Origin: UTCHB3 sp964531325
Lineage (GTDB): Bacteria; Bacteroidota; Ignavibacteria; Ignavibacteriales; Ignavibacteriaceae
Direction of reading: 5' to 3'
Assembly (NCBI GenBank): GCA_964531325.1
Contig: CAZHCW010000001.1
Location: 186,001-250,000, forward strand
DNA length: 64,000 nucleotides
Shown here: piece after piece, positions 9,209-16,896 of the stretch
How positions within the stretch are numbered: the stretch's first letter is position 1
Layout: each line of letters opens with the position of its first letter
The notes under the pieces: generated by a model
The model's input: the letters and a program-made list of their open reading frames with translations, nothing else
Databases searched by the model: none
Told to the model about the DNA's origin: nothing
Position numbers and translations under genes: made by a program

Positions 9209-9248
9209 TGAGAACTTGAGAACTTGAGTACCTGAGTATTTGAGTTCA
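9209..9248. repeat. Five tandem 8-bp units between brxA and brxB
   Basis: The units TGAGAACT, TGAGAACT, TGAGTACC, TGAGTATT and TGAGTTCA run without a gap. The last contains the brxA stop codon, and the first abuts the brxB ribosome-binding site. Loss or gain of a unit would change brxA-brxB spacing without touching coding sequence. Confidence 0.85.
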
Positions 9249-9821
9249 TTGAAGTAGTGCTTTCCGAATAGTGGAATCTTTGAGTTCCGGGAGGGAAGTG
9301 ATTTCCCATGGAAGAAACGGGGAAATGACCGTTTCACCGTTGATAAGTCCTGTCTCACGGAGTATCTGGAATATGAATCCCGCCCCTTTTTTGACCGTTA
9401 TCTCTCCTTTGTGCCGCAATTCCTCGTGACGGAACTTCATCTCCTCTAAAAAATGAAGGAAGTGGGAGGGCACCAGTTCCCTGTTACCCGAAAGGAATCT
9501 GCCGTAAACGAATTCCGACATGAAATCCCGGAACAGGGGATAAACATTGTAAATTGCGATAAGATTGATGATTTTTGCGGTTTCTGAAGGGGTTTGGGAG
9601 ATCAGTTGGAGTGCTGCGGGGGACAGTGTAAGAAGCCTGCGTTTAATCTCGGAATAGTCGGCTTTTATGGTGTTTTCATTCTCGCACTGGAAAATATTCT
9701 GCTCAAAAACAATACGCCGCACTTCACCCCAATCCCCAATTTGATTGAAGAGTTCTGCAACTCGTAATGTCCTTTTTAGCATCAATGGTCTGCTCAGCAG
9801 GCGGTGATATCCCGTACTCAC
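9246..9821 (-). CDS. brxA: BREX protein BrxA (DUF1819)
   Basis: This 191-residue helical protein fits the DUF1819 family (BrxA). It is first in the BREX operon, as in type 1 systems. Known BrxA proteins are small helical DNA-binding proteins related to the NusB/RNA-binding fold. The opening STGYHRLLSRPLMLKR and the later IYPLFRDFMSEFVYGR-like helix (written here IYNVYPLFRDF) are typical. The start codon is GTG with only a weak upstream CGGA. A plausible sigma-70 promoter lies about 25 bases upstream of where transcription would begin. The gene leads the brxA-brxB-brxC-pglX unit. Confidence 0.88.
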   Translation of the reverse strand: MSTGYHRLLSRPLMLKRTLRVAELFNQIGDWGEVRRIVFEQNIFQCENENTIKADYSEIKRRLLTLSPAALQLISQTPSETAKIINLIAIYNVYPLFRDFMSEFVYGRFLSGNRELVPSHFLHFLEEMKFRHEELRHKGEITVKKGAGFIFQILRETGLINGETVISPFLPWEITSLPELKDSTIRKALLQ

Positions 9822-9853
9822 AATTCCGTAGTTTCTTTGTTAATCGAGAGTGA

Positions 9854-9891
9854 AAATTAGGCAATTTTCTCCATTTGAACAAACGGTTTGT
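9854..9891 (-). promoter_or_regulatory. Candidate BREX promoter overlapped by a palindrome
   Basis: Read on the minus strand, TTGTTC (9882-9877) and TAATTT (9859-9854) are 17 bases apart. This resembles a sigma-70 promoter placed just upstream of brxA. The palindrome ACAAACGGTTTGT (9879-9891) overlaps the -35 element and could be a repressor site. Both are inferred from pattern alone. Confidence 0.35.
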
Positions 9892-9928
9892 GCGGGAGAT
9901 TGAGAATTTATTTCGACTTATACGACAC

Positions 9929-9998
9929 CTCTACCCACAGGCGACCCCTTCCGGGGCCTAAATCGTGAATATCTTTTTCCATCGTGATTATCGTGTTC
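9929..9998 (+). repeat. GC-rich hairpin element plus 38-nt repeat, copy 2
   Basis: CTCTACCCACAGGCGACCCC then TTCCGGGGCCT (9929-9959) precedes the 38-nt repeat at 9961-9998. That copy is identical to the one at 11356-11393. The pair separates the BREX operon from the DUF4143 ATPase gene. Confidence 0.8.
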
Positions 9999-10024
9999 TT
10001 CAAGTATTGTGTCCTGATAACTAT

Positions 10025-11176
10025 TTACCCAAGTCCCTGTGCAAATCGCTCCGGCATTAAAAACTCCTCATAATTTTGACGATTTACGACTCTTTGCTCG
10101 ATGGTATTGTATGACTGGAGAAAATTCCCCGGGAATTTGTATCCGGCTTTCTCACTCCATTTAATTTCATAAGCGCGAAAACCATTGTGGGTTTCCTCAA
10201 GATAATCTATCTCCTGTTGTTGAACAGTTCTCCAAAAGAAAGTTCTTGCCATGCTTTCACTGTAAACGAGATATTTCCTGCGTTCGGTGATGAGATAGTT
10301 CTCCCAAAGTGGTCCAACATCGGTGCGAATATTTAGATCAGTGAGGTTCCCAATTACAGCATTTCTTATCCCGTTGTCGTAAAAGTAATATTTTTTTCCT
10401 TTTTTGATCTCATTTCTTTCATTTCTGCTTAGAGCAGGCAGCCTGAAAATTATATATGCCTGTTCAAGTATTCTCAAATATTTTTCAACTGTCTTTCCAT
10501 CAGTTCCAGTTAATTGTGCAAGTTCTGAATAATTTACCTCGCTACCAACTTGAAAAGCCAGTGCCCTTACAATATTCTCAATAACAGATGGAAAACGAAG
10601 TCCGTCCATTGAAAAAATATCCTTAAACAGGTAACTCGAGGTAAGACTTTTTATTGTTCGAATCGAAAACTCCGGAATTGAGACAACCTCCGGGTAACTT
10701 CCCATTATCAGTCTCTCCTCGAGTCTTCCTCTCTCGGAAAGAAGATCACTATTCTCCACCAATTCGGCAAAACTCAAGGGGAATAGTGTGAATTCAAATT
10801 TACGCCCGGTGAGTGATTCTGAAGTTTTGTTAATCAGTTCAAAAGCTGATGAACCTGTGGCAATCACTTGTACATCGGGGATCTGATCGGTAAATATTTT
10901 TATTATGTTCCCGACATCATCTATCTTCTGGGCTTCGTCTATTACAAGTATCCTGAATCCGGCAACCATCCCTGCCAATTTTTCTTTGGATGCACTGGAT
11001 AATAAACTCCTCACATCGGGTTCATCACCATTCAGAATAAGACATTTGCCCTCTGTTTTGGCAATAATATTTTTTACTAAAGTTGTTTTACCCGCCTGTC
11101 TTGGACCAAAGATCAAAATTGCCTTACCCCTGAACATGAAGTTGGGTATCACATCTTCCAAATATCTCTTTATCAT
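10025..11176 (-). CDS. AAA ATPase with DUF4143 C-terminal domain
   Basis: This is a 383-residue protein of the AAA_14/DUF4143 family. From the chosen start, the Walker A motif GPRQAGKTT is near residues 24-32 and Walker B ILVIDEAQK near 76-84. ATGSSAF is the sensor-1 strand, and an SFAELV segment and a C-terminal nuclease-like DUF4143 domain (YEIKWSEK near the end) follow. I chose ATG 11176 because GGAGAAAC lies just before it; an upstream ATG at 11200 would add eight residues with a weaker site. Such proteins are abundant, often in several copies per genome, and commonly sit near mobile or defence genes. Their function is not known. It stands alone between repeat clusters. Confidence 0.85.
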   Translation of the reverse strand: MIKRYLEDVIPNFMFRGKAILIFGPRQAGKTTLVKNIIAKTEGKCLILNGDEPDVRSLLSSASKEKLAGMVAGFRILVIDEAQKIDDVGNIIKIFTDQIPDVQVIATGSSAFELINKTSESLTGRKFEFTLFPLSFAELVENSDLLSERGRLEERLIMGSYPEVVSIPEFSIRTIKSLTSSYLFKDIFSMDGLRFPSVIENIVRALAFQVGSEVNYSELAQLTGTDGKTVEKYLRILEQAYIIFRLPALSRNERNEIKKGKKYYFYDNGIRNAVIGNLTDLNIRTDVGPLWENYLITERRKYLVYSESMARTFFWRTVQQQEIDYLEETHNGFRAYEIKWSEKAGYKFPGNFLQSYNTIEQRVVNRQNYEEFLMPERFAQGLG

Positions 11177-11221
11177 TGTTTCTCCAAGATTCTTTTTCAT
11201 CTCTGCAAATATATATATATT

Positions 11222-11304
11222 TTCGGATTTAAATCCCGAATTATTATGATTATTTCGGATTTAAATCCCGAATTATTATAATTTTCTCGGATTTCATTCC
11301 GAAA
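11222..11304. repeat. Palindromic repeat, three units
   Basis: Two perfect units of TTCGGATTTAAATCCCGAA (11222-11240 and 11253-11271) and one degenerate unit CTCGGATTTCATTCCGAAA (about 11286-11304) lie in tandem with AT-rich spacers. The same element is found at 536-586. Confidence 0.75.
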
Positions 11305-11323
11305 TTATTAGTTCAGTTAGGCA

Positions 11324-11393
11324 TTCTACCACCAAGAGACCCCTTCCGCGGTCACAATCGTGAATATCTTTTTCCATCGTGATTATCGTGTTC
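11324..11393 (+). repeat. GC-rich element plus 38-nt repeat, copy 3
   Basis: TTCTACCACCAAGAGACCCC then TTCCGCGGTCACA (to 11357) is a worn version of the hairpin element. The 38-nt repeat at 11356-11393 is identical to copy 2. It marks the border between the accessory region and ftsZ. Confidence 0.75.
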
Positions 11394-11458
11394 TAATTTA
11401 AAATCCATTTGCAAAAAACGACGGGGGGGGTGTGGTGAGAGTGTGTAAATTATAAAAT

Positions 11459-11497
11459 GTTTGGAACGGTACACCGGCTGATGTGTACCGTCCAAAC
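11459..11497 (-). terminator. Strong hairpin after ftsZ
   Basis: GTTTGG plus ACGGTACAC pairs with GTGTACCGT plus CCAAAC, with one bulged base and an eight-base loop. On the minus strand it lies about 28 bases after the ftsZ stop and is followed by an AT-rich tract (ATTTTATAATTT) rather than a pure T-run. It is the likely end of the dcw transcript. A run of eight G (11423-11430) follows. Confidence 0.7.
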
Positions 11498-11524
11498 GGA
11501 GGTATTTAGTGTGTAAGGGTTGTG

Positions 11525-12844
11525 CTAATCCATGATCATTCTTAAGAATGAAGCACTTTGATCATCATCTTCTTCCTTTGCTACACTGTTGGGGTTACTC
11601 TTGAATTTCAAAGAATTAACATTGTCTTGTTTTGAATCCTTGAAATCAAACGATTTTTGCTCGAGAACCTGAGTTTCGGTTCCATGAGTTGCTTTTAACT
11701 GCTCTCTGAGAAAAGCAGGAGTATTGATATCATCCTTGTTAAAGTCCCTCATTTGGAATGTTGGAGTAACAATCTGCGGTTCAGTAGTTGCAGTGTGAGA
11801 AAAGGAACCGGTAACAGACTGAATTGGTTGCTGTTTCTCAACAGGTTTCTCCGTTGGAATTGGACGGCTGTTTTGCTTGGAGCTGTCGAATCCGGTGGCA
11901 ATAACTGTGAACGAGAGGTAATCTTTCATTTCTTCTTTTTGAACCAGACCGAAGATAACATTGGCATCTTCACCGGCAGCTTCCTGAATTGTTGCCATTC
12001 CATCCTGAACCTCATGCATCGTGAGATTTGTTGAAGCGGTAATGTTAACCAACATCGATTTAGCACCACGGATATCCATTCCCTCGAGGAGAGGACTTGA
12101 GATTGCCTTTTGTGCGGCTTCAATTGCTCTGTTTTCACCGGTGGCAGTTCCTGTTCCCATAAGAGCCAGACCACTGGCCTGCATCACAGTTCTTACATCT
12201 GCAAAATCGCAGTTGATCATGCCTTCATAAGTGATCACCTCTGCGATACCTTTGGTTGCTTCATAAAGAATTTCGTTTGGTTTGTCGAAACCTGAAAATG
12301 CCGGTGCATCTTTGTGGAGCAGATCGTGAAGTTTTGCATTTTGTACAATGATGAGACTGTCAACATACTTCTTTACTTCCTGAATTCCTGCCTCAGCATT
12401 TTTCATTCTGTTTGGGCCTTCATATCTGAAGGGTTTGGTTACAATTGCAACCACAAGAGATCCGTTTTGTTTTGCAATTTGCGCTACAATAGGAGCAGCC
12501 CCGGTTCCTGTACCACCACCCATGCCTACAGTAATAAAAACCATATCCGCACCCATAAGCACTTCTTCGATTTTAGCACGATCTTCTTCAGCGGCAGCTT
12601 TTCCTACTTCAGGATTGGCTCCGGCTCCGAGACCTTTTGTGATCTTTGTTCCAATCGTTACCTTTTTTGAGGCAAGATTTGAATCGAGACACTGGGCATC
12701 GGTGTTGATTGCAATAAACTCAACTCCCTCGAGACCCTGCTTGATCATCGAATTTACCGCGTTACAGCCACCGCCACCAACACCTACCACTTTAAGGTTA
12801 GCGCGTAAAATTACTTCTTGTTGTTCCAATGTTGCAAAAGACAT
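11525..12844 (-). CDS. ftsZ: Cell-division GTPase FtsZ
   Basis: This 439-residue tubulin-like GTPase forms the division ring. The P-loop region GVGGGGCNAV is at residues 21-30, the signature GGGTGTGAAP at about 109-118, and NCDFADV (T7 loop region) near 210, all intact. The C-terminus is longer than usual. A linker rich in Q, P and T leads to DDINTPAFLREQ (about 371-382), which resembles the conserved peptide that binds FtsA and ZipA-type partners. Another 57 residues follow, and the protein ends QSASFLRMIMD. TGGAGGT lies before the ATG. It is the last gene of the dcw cluster, followed by a strong hairpin. Confidence 0.98.
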   Translation of the reverse strand: MSFATLEQQEVILRANLKVVGVGGGGCNAVNSMIKQGLEGVEFIAINTDAQCLDSNLASKKVTIGTKITKGLGAGANPEVGKAAAEEDRAKIEEVLMGADMVFITVGMGGGTGTGAAPIVAQIAKQNGSLVVAIVTKPFRYEGPNRMKNAEAGIQEVKKYVDSLIIVQNAKLHDLLHKDAPAFSGFDKPNEILYEATKGIAEVITYEGMINCDFADVRTVMQASGLALMGTGTATGENRAIEAAQKAISSPLLEGMDIRGAKSMLVNITASTNLTMHEVQDGMATIQEAAGEDANVIFGLVQKEEMKDYLSFTVIATGFDSSKQNSRPIPTEKPVEKQQPIQSVTGSFSHTATTEPQIVTPTFQMRDFNKDDINTPAFLREQLKATHGTETQVLEQKSFDFKDSKQDNVNSLKFKSNPNSVAKEEDDDQSASFLRMIMD

Positions 12845-12857
12845 AATACCTCCAGTA

Positions 12858-13445
12858 TTACTTAATATTTGATTCAGCCTGTTTTAAATTTTTCACCAAT
12901 GAATTGATTATCTCATCCAACAATTCACTGCTTGATTTTTCCTCGTTTGCTTGCAGCGAGAAATTGCTACCTTCTTTCTCGATTAAATAAAACCTGTAAC
13001 GGTTCTTTAAAAAATAGTTGATGTTTTCATTTGCAATCTTCTCTTCATGAGAATTATAATTGTTCATATTAACTCCAATAAAACTGGGGTCACATTTTGA
13101 TCTAACCGCAGATTGTGCCAATATGGGTGTAATTGCAAGCGATAATGGATCACTAAGAGAAAAGAGGACAAAAAGATTTTTTGTGCCGCTTATCAGATAT
13201 GTAATCGCTTTTTCCAAATTGTCAAATTCTGTTTGATTCAAATAAAGAATCGATTCATCGATGTAAAAATCCCTGATCCCCTCATTCACTATCAGTTTTT
13301 TGCCCGATGAATATTTTTTTAGTTCTTCTTCGTCAGTGCCAACAAACACGATCTGAGTGTTTACTCCGATTTGTGACGAAATCCTCTCGATGATCATCGA
13401 AAGTGATCTACCAATGACGAATAAGACCGGATTTTTATAAATCAT
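12858..13445 (-). CDS. Unannotated FtsZ-like protein lacking GTP-binding motifs
   Basis: This 195-residue protein lies between ftsA (11-nt overlap) and ftsZ (13-nt gap). It aligns by eye, without gaps at a fixed offset of 11, to residues ~17-170 of the neighbouring FtsZ. VFVGTDEEELKKYSSGKKL (33-51) matches FtsZ FIAINTDAQCLDSNLASKKV, and GTKNLFVLFSL (87-97) with TPILAQSA (106-113) matches GADMVFITVGM with APIVAQIA. GGGGCNA is replaced by GRSLSMI and GGGTGTG by SDPLSLA, so nucleotide binding is unlikely. The T7 catalytic loop and C-terminal domain are absent; a short helical tail ends the protein. I infer a degenerate FtsZ paralogue that may modulate FtsZ or FtsA. The position makes a division role likely. 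Confidence 0.75.
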   Translation of the reverse strand: MIYKNPVLFVIGRSLSMIIERISSQIGVNTQIVFVGTDEEELKKYSSGKKLIVNEGIRDFYIDESILYLNQTEFDNLEKAITYLISGTKNLFVLFSLSDPLSLAITPILAQSAVRSKCDPSFIGVNMNNYNSHEEKIANENINYFLKNRYRFYLIEKEGSNFSLQANEEKSSSELLDEIINSLVKNLKQAESNIK

Positions 13446-14751
13446 TGTATTGATCTCTTATTCTAAGAAGGAAATCTTTAATTGGTGATGATTTCGATTT
13501 ATTTTTTTTTCTTTCTGTTTTTTCATTTTTTGTTTTATCATTCGATTTCACCCGGTTCCAAAAAGTAGTCTTCGATTTTTCTTCTTCTTCAGAATCCACA
13601 AGATAATCCTCTTCGAGTGGTAGAAGCAGACCTAAAGCAGTTGCATATTCCGGTTTTGAAAGTTCGCCGATACTTCCTTCAAAATGTTCTTCTGCAGGTA
13701 AACCAACTCTTGCCGGAACACCAAAAACCTTTTCAGCAAGATCGGTGATACCTTTAAGAAGTGCTCCACCACCTGTAATCACCAAACCGGCACGAATTTT
13801 TTTCTTCACATCCGATTTTTCAAGTTCAATGTTGATGATCTCAAAAAGTTCTTCAACCCTGCTTCTGATTATTTGAGTTAACAGACTGATTGGTATTCTT
13901 GTGCTTGGCCGGGGTCCAACACCTTTTACTGTAATAGTATCATCTTTTACGATTGCAGCCTCTGTTGCATATCCATAATTGGTTTTGAGCTGCTCAGCAT
14001 CCTCTGCAATTACATTTAAGGTCTCTTTAATGTCATTTGTTATTCTGTTCCCGGCGATTCCATAAACTCTTGAATATCTGATCGCTTTTCCCTGGTAGAT
14101 AAGTACATCGGTTGTTCCACCACCAATGTCGAGCAACAAAACACCAAGATCTTTTTCGGCATCTTCAAGAACGGCAGAAGCTGAAGCAAGCGATTGAAGT
14201 TTTAGATCCCCAACTTCATATCCACCTCTTTTAACCGATTTTTGAATATTCTGAATTGCTGTGCCCGAAGCCATTACCACATGGTTTGAGGCTTCAATTC
14301 TTGAACATGCAACACCCAAAGGATTTGTTACAACCCCCTGTCGATCAACAAAAAACTCTTCATGAAGGATGTGCAGAATTTTCATATCCTTTGAAAACTG
14401 AATACTACGCATATCCTCTTTCAGTTTACGAAGATCTGCCATCGTAACTTCCTGTTCTTCATTGGTGATGGTCACATAATTTCTTGACCTGATACTGCTG
14501 ATGTTCTCGCCTGAAACACCAGCAACAACCTCTGTTACCTTCACTCCGGCTTGTTGTTCCGCTTCTGCGAGTGCAGCATTAATCGATTTTGCAGTATCAA
14601 TGATATTGCTTACTTCACCACGAACGAGCCCTGTGCTTGGAGCTCTCCCCACTCCGAGAATTTTAAATTTATTCTTGCCGATCTTTTCTGCTATTACAGC
14701 GCAGACCTTTGTGGAGCCAATATCAAGTCCGGTTATTATCTCGTTTTTCAT
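13435..14751 (-). CDS. ftsA: Cell-division protein FtsA
   Basis: This is a 438-residue actin-like ATPase that tethers FtsZ to the membrane. GLDIGSTKVCAVIAE (residues 6-20) is the phosphate-1 motif, LLLDIGGGTTDV (about 205-216) phosphate-2, and VITGGGALLKGI (about 325-336) the adenosine motif. The C-terminal 50 residues are strongly basic (KNEKTERKKNKSKSS) and end in the amphipathic helix PIKDFLLRIRDQYN, the membrane-targeting sequence. It overlaps ftsQ upstream by 29 nt and the FtsZ-like gene downstream by 11 nt, so translation is probably coupled. Confidence 0.97.
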   Translation of the reverse strand: MKNEIITGLDIGSTKVCAVIAEKIGKNKFKILGVGRAPSTGLVRGEVSNIIDTAKSINAALAEAEQQAGVKVTEVVAGVSGENISSIRSRNYVTITNEEQEVTMADLRKLKEDMRSIQFSKDMKILHILHEEFFVDRQGVVTNPLGVACSRIEASNHVVMASGTAIQNIQKSVKRGGYEVGDLKLQSLASASAVLEDAEKDLGVLLLDIGGGTTDVLIYQGKAIRYSRVYGIAGNRITNDIKETLNVIAEDAEQLKTNYGYATEAAIVKDDTITVKGVGPRPSTRIPISLLTQIIRSRVEELFEIINIELEKSDVKKKIRAGLVITGGGALLKGITDLAEKVFGVPARVGLPAEEHFEGSIGELSKPEYATALGLLLPLEEDYLVDSEEEEKSKTTFWNRVKSNDKTKNEKTERKKNKSKSSPIKDFLLRIRDQYNDL

Positions 14752-15502
14752 CTTTTCTTTCCAATTTCTTGTGTCCCATGTAGATTTTGCCGGAATACCT
14801 CAGATCGATATATTCCACATCATTGTTTAACTCTAATTGTTTACCCATCCCCCTTATTTCCCTAAGAAGGAGCATCTGTTCGGCAATTCCTTTCCCTGAA
14901 CAGATTACGGGCGGTTTCATATCGGAGAAAACGAGGATGATATCACCACCTTGACGGAGATCGATTTCCGAGAGATTGGCAGAGATTTCACCGCCTAAAA
15001 TTTTGCATGCCCGGGCAATTTTGTAACCCGGAAGTATTGTTGAATCCTGAAATGTTTTAAAATATTTACCACTTTTTGACCGGGTATTTCTTATCACCGG
15101 GTAATCAAAATTTTTCAACTCTTTCATTACAGGCAATAATTCAAGTTCATTGCTTAAAAGCGAAAGTTTTTCTCCTGAAAAAATAGAAGCAATTATCTCC
15201 TTTTCCGTAATTTCGATTTTCACCACTCCGCCATCACCAAACCACATTTCAAGATTTTTAATGTAAGGATGATTTAACATTCGGTCGTAAAGGACATTGA
15301 TTTCAGGGTATTCACCTTTTTCAGGGGCAGCATGTGCAAATTTTATATAATCTTCAGCAGTAAGAAGGTTTGCCCCTATAATCTCATACCCGGTAATCTT
15401 CTGCTGAATTTCTTCTTTAAAGAAGAAACCCGGCAGAGCCGTTGTGCCGGCTGCAAGAAGTACCAGAAGAACAAGTGCGGGAATAATCCTGCTTTTTTTC
15501 AT
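14723..15502 (-). CDS. ftsQ: Cell-division protein FtsQ/DivIB
   Basis: This is a 259-residue bitopic membrane protein of the divisome. It has a short cytoplasmic start (MKKSR), one membrane segment (about residues 6-26) and a POTRA-like region with ITGYEIIGANLLTAEDY and NVLYDRMLNHPYIKNLEM. A FtsQ-type beta domain follows. In the FtsQBL complex it helps activate septal peptidoglycan synthesis. The family is poorly conserved, so the call leans on the domain pattern and the position between murC and ftsA, which is canonical. Confidence 0.88.
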   Translation of the reverse strand: MKKSRIIPALVLLVLLAAGTTALPGFFFKEEIQQKITGYEIIGANLLTAEDYIKFAHAAPEKGEYPEINVLYDRMLNHPYIKNLEMWFGDGGVVKIEITEKEIIASIFSGEKLSLLSNELELLPVMKELKNFDYPVIRNTRSKSGKYFKTFQDSTILPGYKIARACKILGGEISANLSEIDLRQGGDIILVFSDMKPPVICSGKGIAEQMLLLREIRGMGKQLELNNDVEYIDLRYSGKIYMGHKKLERKDEKRDNNRT

Positions 15503-15505
15503 AAA

Positions 15506-16888
15506 CTATTTCTTCTCTGAAGAATAGAGTTCAACAAACTTTTCACCATATTTCCAGATATCACCGGCACCAAGGGTTACAATGATATCACCCGGTTCAG
15601 TGATCCTTAAAAGGGTTGCAGGAACATCTTCTTTGTTTGGGACGAAGATGACATTTTTGTGTCCCATCTTTCGTGCCGCTTCAGCAACGAGTGCACCCGT
15701 GATTCCTTCAATCGGTTCTTCTCTCGCAGGGTAGATATCAGTACAGATGAAGACATCCGAATTGAGGAAAGACCGTCCAAATTCCTGATAAAAATCTCTT
15801 GTTCTGGAGTAGAGATGCGGTTGGAAAACTGATACAAGTCTTCTCTGCCATCCTGCTCTAATTCCTGAAAGTGTCGCTGTTGTTTCTGTAGGGTGGTGTC
15901 CATAGTCGTCAACCACCATAATTTCTTTGTCATACTTTACTTCAAATCTTCTGTAAACACCGCTAAAGCGTTCCAGAGCCATTTTAATTGTTTCAAATGG
16001 TACCTTTAACTCGAGGGCTATTGTAACCGCTACGAGCGAATTTTTTACATTGTGAAGTCCGGGAACTCCGATGGTAATCTCACCCATGGTTTGATTGTTA
16101 TATACAACTGTATATTTGGTTTTATATCCGTCGTGAATAATATTTACAGCTCTCAAATCAGCCTGAGGAGTAACACCGTAAGTAATAATTCTTTTGTTGA
16201 TGAAAGGCCTGATATCAAGCAGTGCCGGCTCATCCATGCAGAGGACTACAAATCCATAAAAAGGTACTTTGTTTGCAAATTCAATAAATGCATCTTTTAT
16301 ATCATCAAGATCACGGTAGGTGTCGAGATGCTCCCGTTCAAGTGTGGTGATAGCGGCTATAGCCGGCATTAGTTTCAAAAAAGTTCTGTCGAATTCATCA
16401 GCTTCAACAACAATAAAATCACCATGTCCAAGTCTGGCGTTTGTGCCACCGAGACTTGAGAGTTTTCCGCCAACAATTATAGTCGGGTCGATCCCGGCCT
16501 CGGTTAGAACAAGTCCTGTCATCGAAGTGGTGGTTGTTTTACCGTGTGTTCCTGCAATACCTATCCCGTATTTCTGCATTCTCATGGTTTCAGCCAACAT
16601 CTCCGACCTTTTGATCACAGGGATGTTTCTGGAGATTGCTTCCATTACTTCAGGATTCGACTCAATAACAGCAGATGAATAGACCACTACATCTACATCC
16701 TTAATATTTTCAGCGCTGTGCCCTTCATACACAGTGGCACCAATCGATTCAAGCCTTTCAGTGGTGTCAGATCTGTTTTTATCAGAACCTGAAACCTTAA
16801 AACCTTTGGATATAAGGATTTCAGCAATACTGCTCATTCCTATACCACCAATACCAACAAAATGCACTTTGGTAAACTTTGAAAACAT
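15506..16888 (-). CDS. murC: UDP-N-acetylmuramate--L-alanine ligase
   Basis: This is a 460-residue Mur ligase that adds L-alanine to UDP-MurNAc, the first peptide step in peptidoglycan synthesis. The N-terminal Rossmann segment HFVGIGGIGMSSIAEIL (about residues 9-25) binds UDP-MurNAc. The P-loop GIAGTHGKTTTTSM lies near 111-124. VVDDYGHHPTE near 326 is the MurC-specific C-terminal signature. Only 3 nt separate it from ftsQ and 8 nt from murG. Confidence 0.98.
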   Translation of the reverse strand: MFSKFTKVHFVGIGGIGMSSIAEILISKGFKVSGSDKNRSDTTERLESIGATVYEGHSAENIKDVDVVVYSSAVIESNPEVMEAISRNIPVIKRSEMLAETMRMQKYGIGIAGTHGKTTTTSMTGLVLTEAGIDPTIIVGGKLSSLGGTNARLGHGDFIVVEADEFDRTFLKLMPAIAAITTLEREHLDTYRDLDDIKDAFIEFANKVPFYGFVVLCMDEPALLDIRPFINKRIITYGVTPQADLRAVNIIHDGYKTKYTVVYNNQTMGEITIGVPGLHNVKNSLVAVTIALELKVPFETIKMALERFSGVYRRFEVKYDKEIMVVDDYGHHPTETTATLSGIRAGWQRRLVSVFQPHLYSRTRDFYQEFGRSFLNSDVFICTDIYPAREEPIEGITGALVAEAARKMGHKNVIFVPNKEDVPATLLRITEPGDIIVTLGAGDIWKYGEKFVELYSSEKK

Positions 16889-16896
16889 CCAATCCT

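Noticed and set aside
851..11393. Possible CRISPR array from the 38-nt repeats
   Set aside because: Only three copies, kilobases apart, without regular spacers or cas genes.
11423..11430. Run of eight G as a phase-variable tract
   Set aside because: It lies beyond the ftsZ terminator, outside any gene or promoter I can identify.
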